A stretch of DNA of 64,000 bases from contig NZ_JAPVBJ010000001.1 of the NCBI RefSeq assembly GCF_026967985.1, positions 427,493 to 491,492 of the forward strand. The letters run 5' to 3'. This stretch comes from Modestobacter sp. VKM Ac-2984. Lineage in GTDB: Bacteria > Actinomycetota > Actinomycetes > Mycobacteriales > Geodermatophilaceae. The first letter of the stretch is position 1. Each line of letters begins with the position of its first letter. The position numbers and the translations under genes are program-made. The notes beneath the pieces were generated by a model. The model was not told the DNA's origin. It saw only the letters and a list, made by a program, of their open reading frames with translations, and searched no databases. Below are positions 37,514 to 46,825 of the stretch, in pieces.

Positions 37514-37736
37514 CCATCTTGATCGCGTTCATGGCGATTCGCCACAGTTCCGTAAGCCGTCTGACGTGGGGATTCGGACGACGGTGGACATCGGCGCACG
37601 GGCGCGAACGCCGTCAACTGCAACCGCAACTGCAACCACGTCGGCAACGCGGCCGCCGGCTGAGGTGCTGGTCGTAACGGATCAACCAGATGAACTCTGA
37701 ACCTGTGCATCACGCCCAAAGAGGTCGGCCGGACGG

Positions 37737-38849
37737 TTAAGCGCCAGCGACCTCAAGGATTTTGTCGTTGAGGCTCGAAGGGTCGGTGCGGCAGGCGGCA
37801 TGCCGCATGCGAGTGAGGTGGTCTGCGCGCTCGGAGGACTCCAGCGGCGAGGCTTGTCCCGTCTGCAAGTCGATGCGGAGCAGCTGTTCGCCTTCATGGC
37901 TCGGGATAATGGGGGCCAAGCAGGGCACCACAGCAACGTCAACGAAAAGGGCTTCGGGTTCGTTGTCTCGTAGAGTCTGCAGCCGGACTGGAAACCGAAC
38001 GTTGCCCTCGTCGTCGGTGAGGTATGGCGTGATGTCAAGGGCCTGAATAAGTGGTTCTTTGCCCGGTCGTTCATAAAAGAGACCAAATCCGACAAGAGTC
38101 GAATTGACGGGACGAGCACTGAGTTCCACGGTCTCTGCGTCGACGGCTGTCGCCGACACCTCACCTTCCAGAGACGGGTCCGCTAGACCCAAGGGACAGT
38201 CTTCTGCAGGCCCGGTCCCTAGTTCGCTGTCGGCACTCAGCGGAAACACGGACCCAGCTGATACGTAGATGTCGGAGTTGTGCAGGCGAAGCCATCGGAC
38301 GTCGGGGAGCGGAACGCTGAGATCGTTGACCCCATCCCCGATGCAGTATGCGTCGGCACCGACTACGCAGGACGCTCCATACCGCCCCTCTGGAGCGAAC
38401 GTAGTGCCTGGCCCGGCCCGTCCGTTGAGGCCGTTGGGTCCTGTCTGCGCCAAGAATTCGGCTCCAGCTACCGGACTCCCATCGCATGGGGGCCCTCCAG
38501 CCGGAGCTGTTCCAGCAGGAAATACGAGTTGAAGCAGCGTGTATGCCGCCACCGGAAGCGCGAGGGCCCCCGCCATCAGCGCAACGCCTTGTTCGGCGCT
38601 GGCTTTCGCGGCGAAGAGGGCACGCAGGCTGGCCGCGTACAGCAGTACCACTGAGGCGACGGTGAGGTCGAGGAAGCGGATCGGGCCGGTGCCGAAGACG
38701 AATCCGTTCTCCACGAGAACGATGCGTACAGCGACTGCGACAACGGCGGCCCAAAAGGCGGGCCAAGGTTCAGCGTCCACCATCCCGACGAGCGCTACCA
38801 GAAGGCACGCGATCAAGAACGCGACGCCAAGCCCGACTACCCAGGCCAT
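37737..38849 (-). CDS. membrane protein with extracytoplasmic SH3-like region, 370 aa
   Basis: The N-terminal ~115 residues form about four transmembrane helices (MAWVVGLGVAFLIACLLVALVG, WAAVVAVAVRIVL, VASVVLLYAASLRALF, VALMAGALALPVAAYTLLQLVF). The rest is extracytoplasmic with six or more Cys and an SH3-like stretch (LNGRAGPGTTFAPEGRYGASC...VRWLRLHNSDIYVSAGSVFPL), the N-G-R-x-G-P/S pattern of bacterial SH3 domains. No function assigned. It lies between the two integrase remnants and may be cargo of an older element. Confidence 0.65.
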   Translation of the reverse strand: MAWVVGLGVAFLIACLLVALVGMVDAEPWPAFWAAVVAVAVRIVLVENGFVFGTGPIRFLDLTVASVVLLYAASLRALFAAKASAEQGVALMAGALALPVAAYTLLQLVFPAGTAPAGGPPCDGSPVAGAEFLAQTGPNGLNGRAGPGTTFAPEGRYGASCVVGADAYCIGDGVNDLSVPLPDVRWLRLHNSDIYVSAGSVFPLSADSELGTGPAEDCPLGLADPSLEGEVSATAVDAETVELSARPVNSTLVGFGLFYERPGKEPLIQALDITPYLTDDEGNVRFPVRLQTLRDNEPEALFVDVAVVPCLAPIIPSHEGEQLLRIDLQTGQASPLESSERADHLTRMRHAACRTDPSSLNDKILEVAGA

Positions 38850-38950
38850 GCCTACCGCCCCTCACTCGGGAGACAACACCTCGGAGCGGCATCGCCGTGA
38901 CTAGCCGGCAGCACAAAGTGACGACGTGGAGCGCATGCCGCCAGGCGCGG

Positions 38951-39625
38951 CTACCAGGTCACGGTGTTCGAGGTGACCAATCCCTCGTCGGCAGTCACCC
39001 AGTGCTGGCCGTAGTCTCCGCTGAAACACTGATCGCCGGCAGAGGCGTAGCCAGAAGCGTCGGTGTGCATAGTGAACGTGTAGAACCCGTTCGGGGACAC
39101 CGTGTCGTAGCAGGTGATAGTGACGTCCCGATCCGCGCCCATGTTGTTCAACGTCACCAGGTAGCGGTACCCGCCACCCGGGGCGAGAGCTCCCTGCCCC
39201 AAGCCGAGCACCGGCGGGGTGATCCGCACGTAGTACCGACTCTCCTCGTCCGTACACCGCGGTGTCTCTGTCTGGTTGACAACCAGGTCCGACCAGACGT
39301 AGGCCTCGGTATCAGGATGAGGCGCACCCTCCAGCTCCCGGACCCAGAACCACCTGGAAGAGGACGTCTCGCCATAGGGCTTCACGCCCTCCGTCCAACA
39401 GAGCATTTCGATGGGCGAGCCGTTGGGCAGGAAGTCAACGGCGCCCTGGCAGTCGGTAGCACCCTGTGCGGGTTGGGAGGTCGGGCAGGGGCGGAGGTTG
39501 GCCCCACTGGAGTCGGAGGCGGAGATGCGGCTTACGCCGTCCGCGCCCGCTGGGACTCCTCCAAGAACAAGGGATCCGGCGATGAAAACTGCGATTACGA
39601 TGACCAGTCGACCAAGAAGAGCCAC
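38951..39625 (-). CDS. secreted hypothetical protein, 224 aa
   Basis: Signal peptide (residues 1-28, ending AGADG) followed by a Cys-rich extracytoplasmic domain of about 195 residues with roughly eight Cys, likely disulfide-bonded. A region LCWTEGVKPYGETSSSRWFWVREL resembles the core of extracellular SH3-like domains, and a later beta-rich stretch (YRYLVTLNNMGADRDVTITC) looks immunoglobulin- or beta-sandwich-like. Start is GTG 39625. No family recognised. It shares an extracytoplasmic SH3-like theme with the gene at 37737. Confidence 0.65.
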   Translation of the reverse strand: MALLGRLVIVIAVFIAGSLVLGGVPAGADGVSRISASDSSGANLRPCPTSQPAQGATDCQGAVDFLPNGSPIEMLCWTEGVKPYGETSSSRWFWVRELEGAPHPDTEAYVWSDLVVNQTETPRCTDEESRYYVRITPPVLGLGQGALAPGGGYRYLVTLNNMGADRDVTITCYDTVSPNGFYTFTMHTDASGYASAGDQCFSGDYGQHWVTADEGLVTSNTVTW

Positions 39626-39859
39626 GTGCTTCCCCCTACTGCCACTGGAGATGGGGGTAGCCCCGCCCCAGACCTCGCTTCACCCCAAGCAGTCCTAAGG
39701 TGAGAAAGCGGGCCTGACCCGGTGAGGCGCCCCACTGCACGGGTGCCCCACCTGTTGACGTGAGGCATGACACATTCTACGAGGGCTACAGAACTTGGGT
39801 CGTCCGGATTTATCACAATATGATAACGGAACCCAGTCGCGCTGGACAGGTGTTCGGCC

Positions 39860-40780
39860 ACGCCTAGATGCGGCTCGAGCACTGGCTGACCACATCGCGC
39901 CGCGCCGCGTGCGCCGGCGGAAGCTGGAGAGCTACGAGTCCGCCCTCCGCAAGCACCTGATCCCCGGCATCGGACGCCAGCGGATGGACCGGCTGCGGCC
40001 TGAGCACCTCGACCAGGTCTACACCGCCCTGCTGGACGCCGGCTACTCCCCCGCCTCAGTGCTCCGGCACCACCGGATCCTGTCTCGGGCGCTCACCGTC
40101 GCGGTCCAGCGCGGCCACGTCCCCCGCAACGTCGCCGCCGTCGTCGACCCGCCCGCCCAGCGCGCCAGCGACATCGCCACCGCCCTCAGCCCCGGCGAGG
40201 TCCGCGCCGTCCTGGAAGCGACCGCCACCGCGCGCAACTCCGCCCGCTGAACCGTCGCGCTCGCCCTGGCCTGCGCCAGCCCAAGGAACTGGCGTTGCAG
40301 TGGAAGGACATCGACCCGCTGGCCGGCACCCTCACCGTGCGGCGCAGCATCCACCGCGTCCGCGGCGACGGGCTGGTCTACGAGGAGCCGAAGACCCGCC
40401 CCAGCCAGCGCTGCCGCTGCCCCTGCTCGCCGCGCTGCAGGAGCACAAGGCCGCCCAGCTCGGCGAGCGGATGCTGGCCGGCTCCGAGGGGCACGACGAG
40501 GACCTGGTCTTCGCCCAGGCCAACGGCCGATCGCAGGAAGTTCCGACTACGACGACTGGACCCGCCTGCTCCAGAAGGCCGGCGTCCGCCACGTCCGTCT
40601 GCACGACGGCCGACACACCGCCGCGACGCTGGTGCTGAGCGAGAACGTCCACCCGCGGGTCGTCATGGAGCTGCTCGGCCACAGCCAGATGCGCACCACG
40701 ATAAACATCTACAGCCACGCCCTGCCGGCACTGGCCCGCGAGGCCGCCGACCGGATGAGCGCCCTGCTGCTGCCAGGTGA
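39860..40780 (+). pseudogene. decayed tyrosine integrase B
   Basis: The N-terminal SAM-like DNA-binding domain is intact (KLESYESALRKHLIPGIG, LDAGYSPASVLRHHRILSRA) up to an in-frame TGA at 40248-40250. At the same place remnant A has TGG, so this is a Trp-to-stop change. Beyond it the catalytic domain is scattered over three frames: LALQWKDIDPLAGTLTVRRS, then LLAALQEHKAAQLGERMLAG, then VRLHDGRHTAATLVLSENVH and TTINIYSHALPA. Here the catalytic Tyr is kept. It is followed by a hairpin (40822-40851) and a tRNA-Ala fragment. Confidence 0.86.
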
Positions 40781-40821
40781 GGGTGGGCAAACTACAACCA
40801 CAACTGCAACCAGAGACGACT

Positions 40822-40851
40822 CAGGCCGTCCTCCAGAAGGAGAACGGCCTG
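40822..40851. terminator. hairpin after integrase remnant B
   Basis: Arms CAGGCCGTCCTCC and GGAGAACGGCCTG around a four-base loop, almost identical to the structure after remnant A. Confidence 0.6.
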
Positions 40852-40859
40852 GTCATCGG

Positions 40860-40904
40860 GGTGGAGCTGAGGGGACTCGAACCCCTGACCCCCACACTGC
40901 CAGG
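40860..40904 (-). repeat. tRNA-Ala(GGC) 3'-half fragment, copy 2 (old att site)
   Basis: Same structure as copy 1 but with a fully paired T-stem (AGGGG/CCCCT), so it is closer to a living tRNA-Ala sequence. It begins at the anticodon loop, the usual crossover region for integrases that use tRNA genes. Confidence 0.77.
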
Positions 40905-41464
40905 ACGGCTGGTGGGGGTCCGCGGTCGTCCACTACGGAACGTTGCCGCAGCTCAGCGGCTCGACCGGTTGTCCGGGAACATCAGTGAACGCCCCTGTAC
41001 GACGCGCTTTGGCCACCACCGTGGCACCACTCGCTGACCTCCCCATGCCGGCTGCGCTGCTGGCATTGCCCGTTTTCAGCGCCGTGGCTTTCGGACGCCT
41101 GCCTCCGTCGAAGGGACCAAGCGCCACCCCTCAGTTACACCGACATCCTCGGCGTGCCCGCCTTGGGTTTTTGCTGCACCACGTACCAGGGCTGATCGGC
41201 TGCGAAGTTCCCGAGCAGCGGGAGCCCACTTGTCGCTGAGCGGAGACGAGATGGCCGGGACCGTCTTTCGGTCACCGCAGCTGCTGCGGCAAGTGGTTGG
41301 CAGGATCGCTGGACGCGACAGCTCGGGTGGTCTCCCCACCCCCGAAGGCGTCGGCTTCGACTGCCCATCGACCCGCCTGCCCGGCTCTAGCTGCCGTGCA
41401 CCGCCGGGGAGACCTCGCGAGCGCCAGCCGAGGTTGTCGTAGTGGAGCTCTAACGTCGCCAGCC
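40905..41464. other. 560-bp stretch, no supported gene
   Basis: Several frames of 60-100 codons occur on both strands but none shows a domain, a ribosome-binding site or coherent codon use. The last 150 bp precede the PIN-like gene and should contain its promoter; none is obvious. Confidence 0.45.
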
Positions 41465-42652
41465 GTGGCGTCCATCAACCTGCACACCAGCCGGCCGTCG
41501 GTCTACCTCGATCAGTGGGTGTGGATTGACATGGCGAAAGCGGTTGCAGGAAAGCCCCGTCGACCCGATGACCCCAAGGTGCTCGCCGCGCTGCGCGACG
41601 CGGCCGCGGCCGGCGTCGCCTTCCCACTCTCGCCCGTGCACTATTTCGAGACCTTCAAGATCAAAGACCCCGCCCAGCGTCACAACCTGGCGAGGGTGAT
41701 GGCCTCGGTCTCGTACTTCCGGACCCTGCGGGGCGGACGCCAGCTGATGCGCCACCAGATGCTCAACGCCATGCACGAGACCTTCGAGCGCCCGGCCTTC
41801 CGCCCGACGCCACCCGAACCGCTGGGTCTCGGCGCGGCGTTCGCTTTCACTGGCAAGCAAGGCCTAATGACGGTCCGCGACGCCACCACAGGAGCCAAAA
41901 CCACCGAAAAACAGCTCCCGGGCGTAGGAGCGCTGCAACGCAAGTGCGCGCAGCTGGGAGAGACCTTGCTGATCGCCGGCCCCGCCGACGATGAGGTCGC
42001 CACCTTGCGCAAGAACGGCTACATGCCCGAGGCCACCGAGGCAATGGCTGCTAGTCGCCTCGCCTGGGAGGAGCTGTACGTCTCCTTACTGCGCGACCGA
42101 CAGCGCACCAGCGCCACCGAGATGCGAGTGCAAGTCATGGCCCGGGAGTTGTGCCATGAGCACCTCGACCTGTTCAACGAGGTACTGGCCGAGTACCGCC
42201 TACCTCTTGAGCGGGCGCTAGGGATCGACCTCCAGCGCCCCGGTTCCGGTCGCGCCAAGATGATGGCGTTCTCAGATCGCATTCCCTCGATGCGCCTTGC
42301 GGCAGACATGAAGGCTGCCCTGTTCCGCAACGCCCAGCGGACATGGGAGCTCAACGACCTCTACGACATCGACGCGCTCAGCTTGGCCATCCCCTACTGC
42401 CACGTCGTCGTGACCGACGCGGACGCAGCAGACCGAGTGCGGCGCACCAAGGGCGACCAGCGCCACGACACCGCCGTCTTCAGCACCTTCGGTCCGCTGC
42501 TGGAACGACTGCCCGACCTCGTCGCGCGAGCTCGGGCCGTTGGCGGAGACCCCACTGGCTGGGACGTCAGCGGTCCTGGCGAAGGCTTCGTCACCACGTT
42601 GCCTGACGGATCCTGGCCCTCGCTCCAGCCAACATCGGCCGGTGCAACATGA
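41465..42652 (+). CDS. PIN-like domain protein, 395 aa
   Basis: I do not recognise a named family. The ends carry PIN-like nuclease features: the N-terminal strand and acidic turn SVYLDQWVWIDMAKAVAG, and a C-terminal block NDLYDIDALSLAIPYCHVVVTDADAADRVRRT, where PIN domains place their second and third acidic residues before 'vvTDd'. The long helical middle (about 80-330) is unusual for small VapC toxins. It is predicted to be a metal-dependent RNase. The GTG at 41465 starts the conserved reading. Its ATGA overlap with the next gene shows obligate co-expression. Confidence 0.65.
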   Translation: MASINLHTSRPSVYLDQWVWIDMAKAVAGKPRRPDDPKVLAALRDAAAAGVAFPLSPVHYFETFKIKDPAQRHNLARVMASVSYFRTLRGGRQLMRHQMLNAMHETFERPAFRPTPPEPLGLGAAFAFTGKQGLMTVRDATTGAKTTEKQLPGVGALQRKCAQLGETLLIAGPADDEVATLRKNGYMPEATEAMAASRLAWEELYVSLLRDRQRTSATEMRVQVMARELCHEHLDLFNEVLAEYRLPLERALGIDLQRPGSGRAKMMAFSDRIPSMRLAADMKAALFRNAQRTWELNDLYDIDALSLAIPYCHVVVTDADAADRVRRTKGDQRHDTAVFSTFGPLLERLPDLVARARAVGGDPTGWDVSGPGEGFVTTLPDGSWPSLQPTSAGAT

Positions 42653-43569
42653 GCACGTCGTCACGCTCGGGGGAACTAGCCTTCGGGCAGGGCCCAATGC
42701 GAGCACAACCCGTTGGACGCGAGCCGAACACGCAGGAGGCAACACCGTTGGTCGCTGAGCCAGCCGACGCAGGCACCGACGATCAGTTGATCAAGGCACA
42801 TGTGGTGACGACTGGGTTCGTCCGCGAGGGCGACCCGGACGCTCATCATCCGCAGTTCGTCCCCAACGTCGTTGGGGAGCTCCACCGTGTCTGGATAGAC
42901 GCCGAGCTTTCTGCCCGCGGCGATGCTGCTCCGGCTGCGGTCGCTCAGGCTCTGATCGTCCTGCCCCTCAGTGAGGGAGGCGACGTCGAAGTGCGACTGA
43001 ACGACGAGGTGGACTTTGTAGCAGTAGCGGGCGAAGACGCTCAGGTTGTTGATCCGACCGATGTCTTCGTAGGCCAGATCACCAACCTCTGGCCCACCAA
43101 CGTCCATCCTGACGCTGCCTGGAGCTGCTTCGTCACGGCCCAGGAGGGCCGCGTCGTCGTCTTCGACTTCCGGCGCAACCGGGAGGCCGTGGGTGCTGTC
43201 ATCGAGCGAGCCCGGCAGTTCTGGCGCTCAGCACAGCTCAACCTGGGCCACGAGGACCAACTCCCGCCCGCAGTCGAGGACCTCCATGCAGCTGCCGAGC
43301 TGGCGATCCTGGTCATGGCCTTGCTTGGAGGCTGGCAGCAGCCGAAGAACCAGGGCCAGCGCCATCGGGGTCGGCACGAGTGGCTGAAAGGCCAGGTCCG
43401 ATATGGCGATACGCCCGCCGAATACCTGACCACCTTCGATCGACTCGCTGAGCAACGCAACGTCGCTCGTTACGCCGAGCGACCGTTGGCGATCGACCAG
43501 GACGAGGCCCAGCAGCTGCTAGGGATCGTTGAAGCCATGATCGACGAGGCGGAGCGGCTCCGCTCGTAG
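42649..43569 (+). CDS. HEPN-like protein coupled to the PIN-like gene, 306 aa
   Basis: A 306-residue protein. The first ~45 residues look disordered. A beta-rich domain (about 50-180: FVPNVVGELHRVWIDAEL, WSCFVTAQEGRVVVFDFRRN) is followed by a C-terminal helical domain (about 200-306) with EWLKGQVRYGDTPAEYLTTF and LAEQRNVARYAE. The R-N-x-A-x-Y motif and the final long helix are HEPN-like, a fold found in RNases and toxin or antitoxin partners. It may be the second nuclease or the neutraliser of the PIN-like protein. Starts inside the preceding stop codon. Confidence 0.6.
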   Translation: MSTSSRSGELAFGQGPMRAQPVGREPNTQEATPLVAEPADAGTDDQLIKAHVVTTGFVREGDPDAHHPQFVPNVVGELHRVWIDAELSARGDAAPAAVAQALIVLPLSEGGDVEVRLNDEVDFVAVAGEDAQVVDPTDVFVGQITNLWPTNVHPDAAWSCFVTAQEGRVVVFDFRRNREAVGAVIERARQFWRSAQLNLGHEDQLPPAVEDLHAAAELAILVMALLGGWQQPKNQGQRHRGRHEWLKGQVRYGDTPAEYLTTFDRLAEQRNVARYAERPLAIDQDEAQQLLGIVEAMIDEAERLRS

Positions 43570-44122
43570 TCACGACGGTCGGGGTCGGCAGGAGGCTCAC
43601 CGGCGGTCTCCCACTGAGAGAGCCGATGGCGGAGCGACGGGCACAACCAGCGCTGCCGCGGTGTAACTCTCGAGGACCTGGCCTAACCGGCCAACTACTC
43701 CCTCTCCTGCCTCTCCTGCAGCGGTCCGCTGTAGCAAATGACCGACAGGGCGTTAGACTGCACCATTGCCCAATGGCTAGCAACTTTCAAGAATGCTGGC
43801 ATCTCGTCCGCGACTAGCGGGATGCAACAAATCCACAGCTCAGCGCGTTGTAGCCTTCACCGCTGATCACCGTTCATGCCCCCCATCCGCTATCGCTACG
43901 GGCACGTAGCGGGCACGGAATGAAGCGCGCAACGAGCCGCCCGACGCGGGCATACGTCGAGCCGGCGGAGTCGGCGGATGCCCGCCGCGGGCACGAAGAT
44001 AGCAGTCAGCCGCAAGCTCCGAGAACAACAAAGTAGGGACGGGCTGCACACTGTGCGCGAAGCTTCAGCTGATGTTGTGCATCAACGGTGGGCTGCGCGG
44101 TCGATGCGCACTGTTGATAGCG
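43570..44122. other. 553-bp stretch, no supported gene
   Basis: Lies between convergent toxin-like loci. Frames here are short and of low quality. A GC-rich hairpin-prone run occurs near 43,970-43,995 (CGGCGGATGCCCGCCG). Nothing else is identified. Confidence 0.45.
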
Positions 44123-44650
44123 TTACGGGAACTGACTACGCAGTGGAATCCGAAGGTGGCGTCCCGCTGCCTCCATAGCTCTAAGGATCGCGTAACCACC
44201 ATCCTCGGTTACGTCGCCCATCGAAGCTGCCTCAGCAAGCACGTCGCACGTCTCGCGAGTCGTTATGCCCTGGGCTCGCGCATAACGGACGGCCTCTCGA
44301 TCGTCGCTAACCCACCAGGACGACCTAAACTCGGCCCTGGTCTGCAACAGATAGCAAGTCTGTGCTTCACCCAGATGTTTGGTCGGCTCGTCACCTGAGC
44401 CGCCGAAAACAGCCCGACGGATTCCTTCGATCGATCGGATCTCTGTCGTCTCCGTTACCTCGACTGGCTGCCCGAGCCAAGGAAGCGGACGCCCGAGGGA
44501 GGGCAGCCAGGCAGCGGACTGACGAGCCTCTTGCTCGACTGCCTCCGTCCAACGACCCCGTCCACGAAGCACAGATTCGAGAAGATCTAGTTCGCCGACC
44601 GCCGCAAAGTTGCACAGGACCGTGTTATCGGGAAATAGCCAGTCACTCAC
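44123..44650 (-). CDS. PIN-domain toxin-like nuclease
   Basis: A 175-residue PIN-fold protein: WLFPDNTVLCNFAAVGELDLL (first Asp and N-terminal strand/helix), HLGEAQTCYLLQTR (central acidic Glu), and WWVSDDREAVRYARAQGI (late Asp-Asp). Such proteins are Mg-dependent RNases acting as toxins. The ATG overlaps the stop of the upstream regulator gene (ATGA), so the antitoxin-like gene is translated first. Confidence 0.78.
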   Translation of the reverse strand: MSDWLFPDNTVLCNFAAVGELDLLESVLRGRGRWTEAVEQEARQSAAWLPSLGRPLPWLGQPVEVTETTEIRSIEGIRRAVFGGSGDEPTKHLGEAQTCYLLQTRAEFRSSWWVSDDREAVRYARAQGITTRETCDVLAEAASMGDVTEDGGYAILRAMEAAGRHLRIPLRSQFP

Positions 44651-45789
44651 GGAGCGAACGCCGGCTCGTCGGCGGTTCGCTCCACCTCTGTTCCATCCAC
44701 TTGCTCGAGGATGTGACGCAGCGCGTTGACGTCAGTGCGCAGCAAGTTGGCGAACGGCCGCATTGTCATCTTGCCATTCAAATAGGCATTGGCAACATCC
44801 TGAATGAGCCCTGCCGGGACTCTCTCTCGCTGGCTCTCTTCGGTAAGGCGGGCCAATAAACCGCCAGCCCCCGCCAGCTGAGCGCACGCAGCGGTGGAGT
44901 ATCGGGCCAGCTGCTTACGACGACTTTCGGAGACTAGGCCGAGGTTCAACAGCCGCCAGGACAGAGCACTAGGGGAAACTCGAAGCGACATGACGAGTTC
45001 GGCGAACTCAACATCAGATGGCTCACTGTCGGACAAGCCCGCGGCCCACTCCCGCAGCTGCGTCTCAGGCATCAATAGTGCGGCCGCAAAAGCATTTGCC
45101 CGCTTCTCCGTGACGTCGGACGCATGCATTACGTCGTCGTCGACGTGTAGTGCCTGATCGTCACCTACAAGAAGATGGCAGAGCTCATGCGCCATAGTGA
45201 ATCGCTGACGACTTGCACTATCTGTGGTTCCCACCACGATCAGCATGCAATGATCGTCGCGCCACGCGAGCCCGTCGCAGCCGTCGTCAGTCTTGACACG
45301 CGCGACATCGACTCCAAAGGCTCTTTCCAGCGCAGCCTCGAACGATTCAGGCTCCTCGGGTCGATCTTCGCTGAGGCGCTCAAGAGCCTCGTTCGCCAGA
45401 TCCATGGCCTGCGCCAACCAACTCCAGCCACCCGGCTGCTTCAAAGGGCGCCGCACGGGAGCTTGCACCCCGATGAACGCCAGGTCCGCCCGAAAACCGG
45501 CGAGGCGACGTGCCTCCTGCACGGCACTGCTCAAAATCTCCTGACTGCGAGCTGCGGCGCGCGCTGCAAGAGCTGGCTGCGGACTATCGACCCCGAGCAG
45601 GTAGTCGACCGAGACTCCTGCCACAGTGGCGATATTTGCCAGGTCGAGCGATGAAAACTTTCTTACCCCAGCCAAGGCCTTCGACATCTTCGAGGCGTCA
45701 AGGCCTGCTCGGGCTGCAAACTCACCCTGCGTGAGACCGGAACCTTCGATTACGCCACGCACACGAGCGACGGTGATGTCAAGTTCCAT
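44647..45789 (-). CDS. XRE regulator with ImmA/IrrE metallopeptidase domain
   Basis: A 380-residue fusion. Residues about 5-65 form an XRE helix-turn-helix (GVIEGSGLTQGEFAARAGLD...SKMSKALAGVRKFSSLDLANIATVAGVSVDYLLG). Residues about 150-260 hold an ImmA/IrrE (COG2856) zinc peptidase with MAHELCHLLVGD, an HExxH-type site (HELCH), and a downstream ANAFAAALLMP helix. In known pairs this class represses and neutralises the co-transcribed toxin, and cleavage may switch it off. Here the partner is the PIN protein. Confidence 0.85.
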   Translation of the reverse strand: MELDITVARVRGVIEGSGLTQGEFAARAGLDASKMSKALAGVRKFSSLDLANIATVAGVSVDYLLGVDSPQPALAARAAARSQEILSSAVQEARRLAGFRADLAFIGVQAPVRRPLKQPGGWSWLAQAMDLANEALERLSEDRPEEPESFEAALERAFGVDVARVKTDDGCDGLAWRDDHCMLIVVGTTDSASRQRFTMAHELCHLLVGDDQALHVDDDVMHASDVTEKRANAFAAALLMPETQLREWAAGLSDSEPSDVEFAELVMSLRVSPSALSWRLLNLGLVSESRRKQLARYSTAACAQLAGAGGLLARLTEESQRERVPAGLIQDVANAYLNGKMTMRPFANLLRTDVNALRHILEQVDGTEVERTADEPAFAP

Positions 45790-46314
45790 GCCTGCACTCT
45801 ACGCTGGTGGTTGCGAAAATCGCAAGCGACAGGGATCATGTCGCGCTCCGTCACCCCATCGAGTCAGAGGGTCAGATGGCCGCTGTGGCCGGGCTGCCTC
45901 ACCGCGCGGGGCTCGCTCAACGCTCCTCCGCGGATGCCGCGATCAACCTCCGACAGTCGTCATTGCAGTGGCGGTGCCCACCGTCAAGCCGACGTCTCTT
46001 GCAGAGGCTGCACGGCAGCCACGCCCCGGCGGGCCTCTCGGGTTGACGGGCCGGCCGGCGCGCGGATAATCCGCCCCCCAGCCGCCGCCATCGCTCCTCC
46101 TAGAAGGCCACCCTTCCAGCACCGGAAGCGGCTCGACCGTGGACGCCCAAGGACATCCCAGACCCAGCGGCAACCGACGCCTCACCCCGGCCGACGTCAC
46201 CACCTGACCGACCACACCGAGCCAGCCGACACACCTCCTGCACCCAGGCCTGCTGTTGCGTCGTGACGCATCGGGGTGACGTCGGCTGGGACGTCCATCC
46301 GGACAGTGGCCAGC
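45790..46314. other. 525-bp upstream/intergenic stretch
   Basis: Between the divergent XRE gene and the Zn-finger gene. No gene is supported. It contains the first GGGGTGAC copy (46273-46280), a motif repeated before the AlpA-like gene. An AT-rich patch at 45,800-45,840 is a likely promoter zone for the XRE operon. Confidence 0.45.
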
Positions 46315-46815
46315 ATGAGTAGGCGCCGGAATGCATCGATGCGGTTCGAGGCGCAACGCCGAGCAACGAGGCTGCAGGCGCGGCGGTCGAACTCTTCACA
46401 ATCCGGTGAGAGGGCACCGGACTCAACGCAACCGGTCGAGTCCGCCGCCCAGGCCCGGCGGCGCGCCGCGTCGACGTGCGGGTGGTGTGGAGGCCCGATC
46501 ACCGTCAAGGCGACGGGACGTCTCCCGAAGTGGTGTTCGGCGTCCTGCCGGCAGCGAGCCTGGGAGCAAACTCGCGCCGCCGCCTCCGGACGCTCGGCAG
46601 TCCAGGTCGTCGAAAGACGCGTCGAGATTCCGCTGCCCATCCCGCCGACCCGCCACGACTGGCCCCGCCTGCTCAGTGAGCTCCTCACCCAGCTCGACAC
46701 CGGCCGCGTCTACAACCGGGACCTGGACGAGATGTCCGCCGCCCTAACCACGATTAGCGTTTCGATGACCCGCCGCCTCTACATCCGCAGCCGGACAGCA
46801 TCCCGCCCGCACTGA
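46315..46815 (+). CDS. small zinc-finger protein, 166 aa
   Basis: A basic N-terminus, then CGWCGGPITVKATGRLPKWCSASC (four Cys in C-x2-C...C-x3-C form) followed by RQRAWEQTRAA. This zinc-ribbon plus basic helix is common in actinobacterial mobile elements, where its role is unknown. The C-terminal 75 residues are helical (LLSELLTQLDTGRVYNRDLDEM). ATG 46315 is preferred to an upstream in-frame ATG. Confidence 0.68.
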   Translation: MSRRRNASMRFEAQRRATRLQARRSNSSQSGERAPDSTQPVESAAQARRRAASTCGWCGGPITVKATGRLPKWCSASCRQRAWEQTRAAASGRSAVQVVERRVEIPLPIPPTRHDWPRLLSELLTQLDTGRVYNRDLDEMSAALTTISVSMTRRLYIRSRTASRPH

Positions 46816-46825
46816 CCACGCCGCC

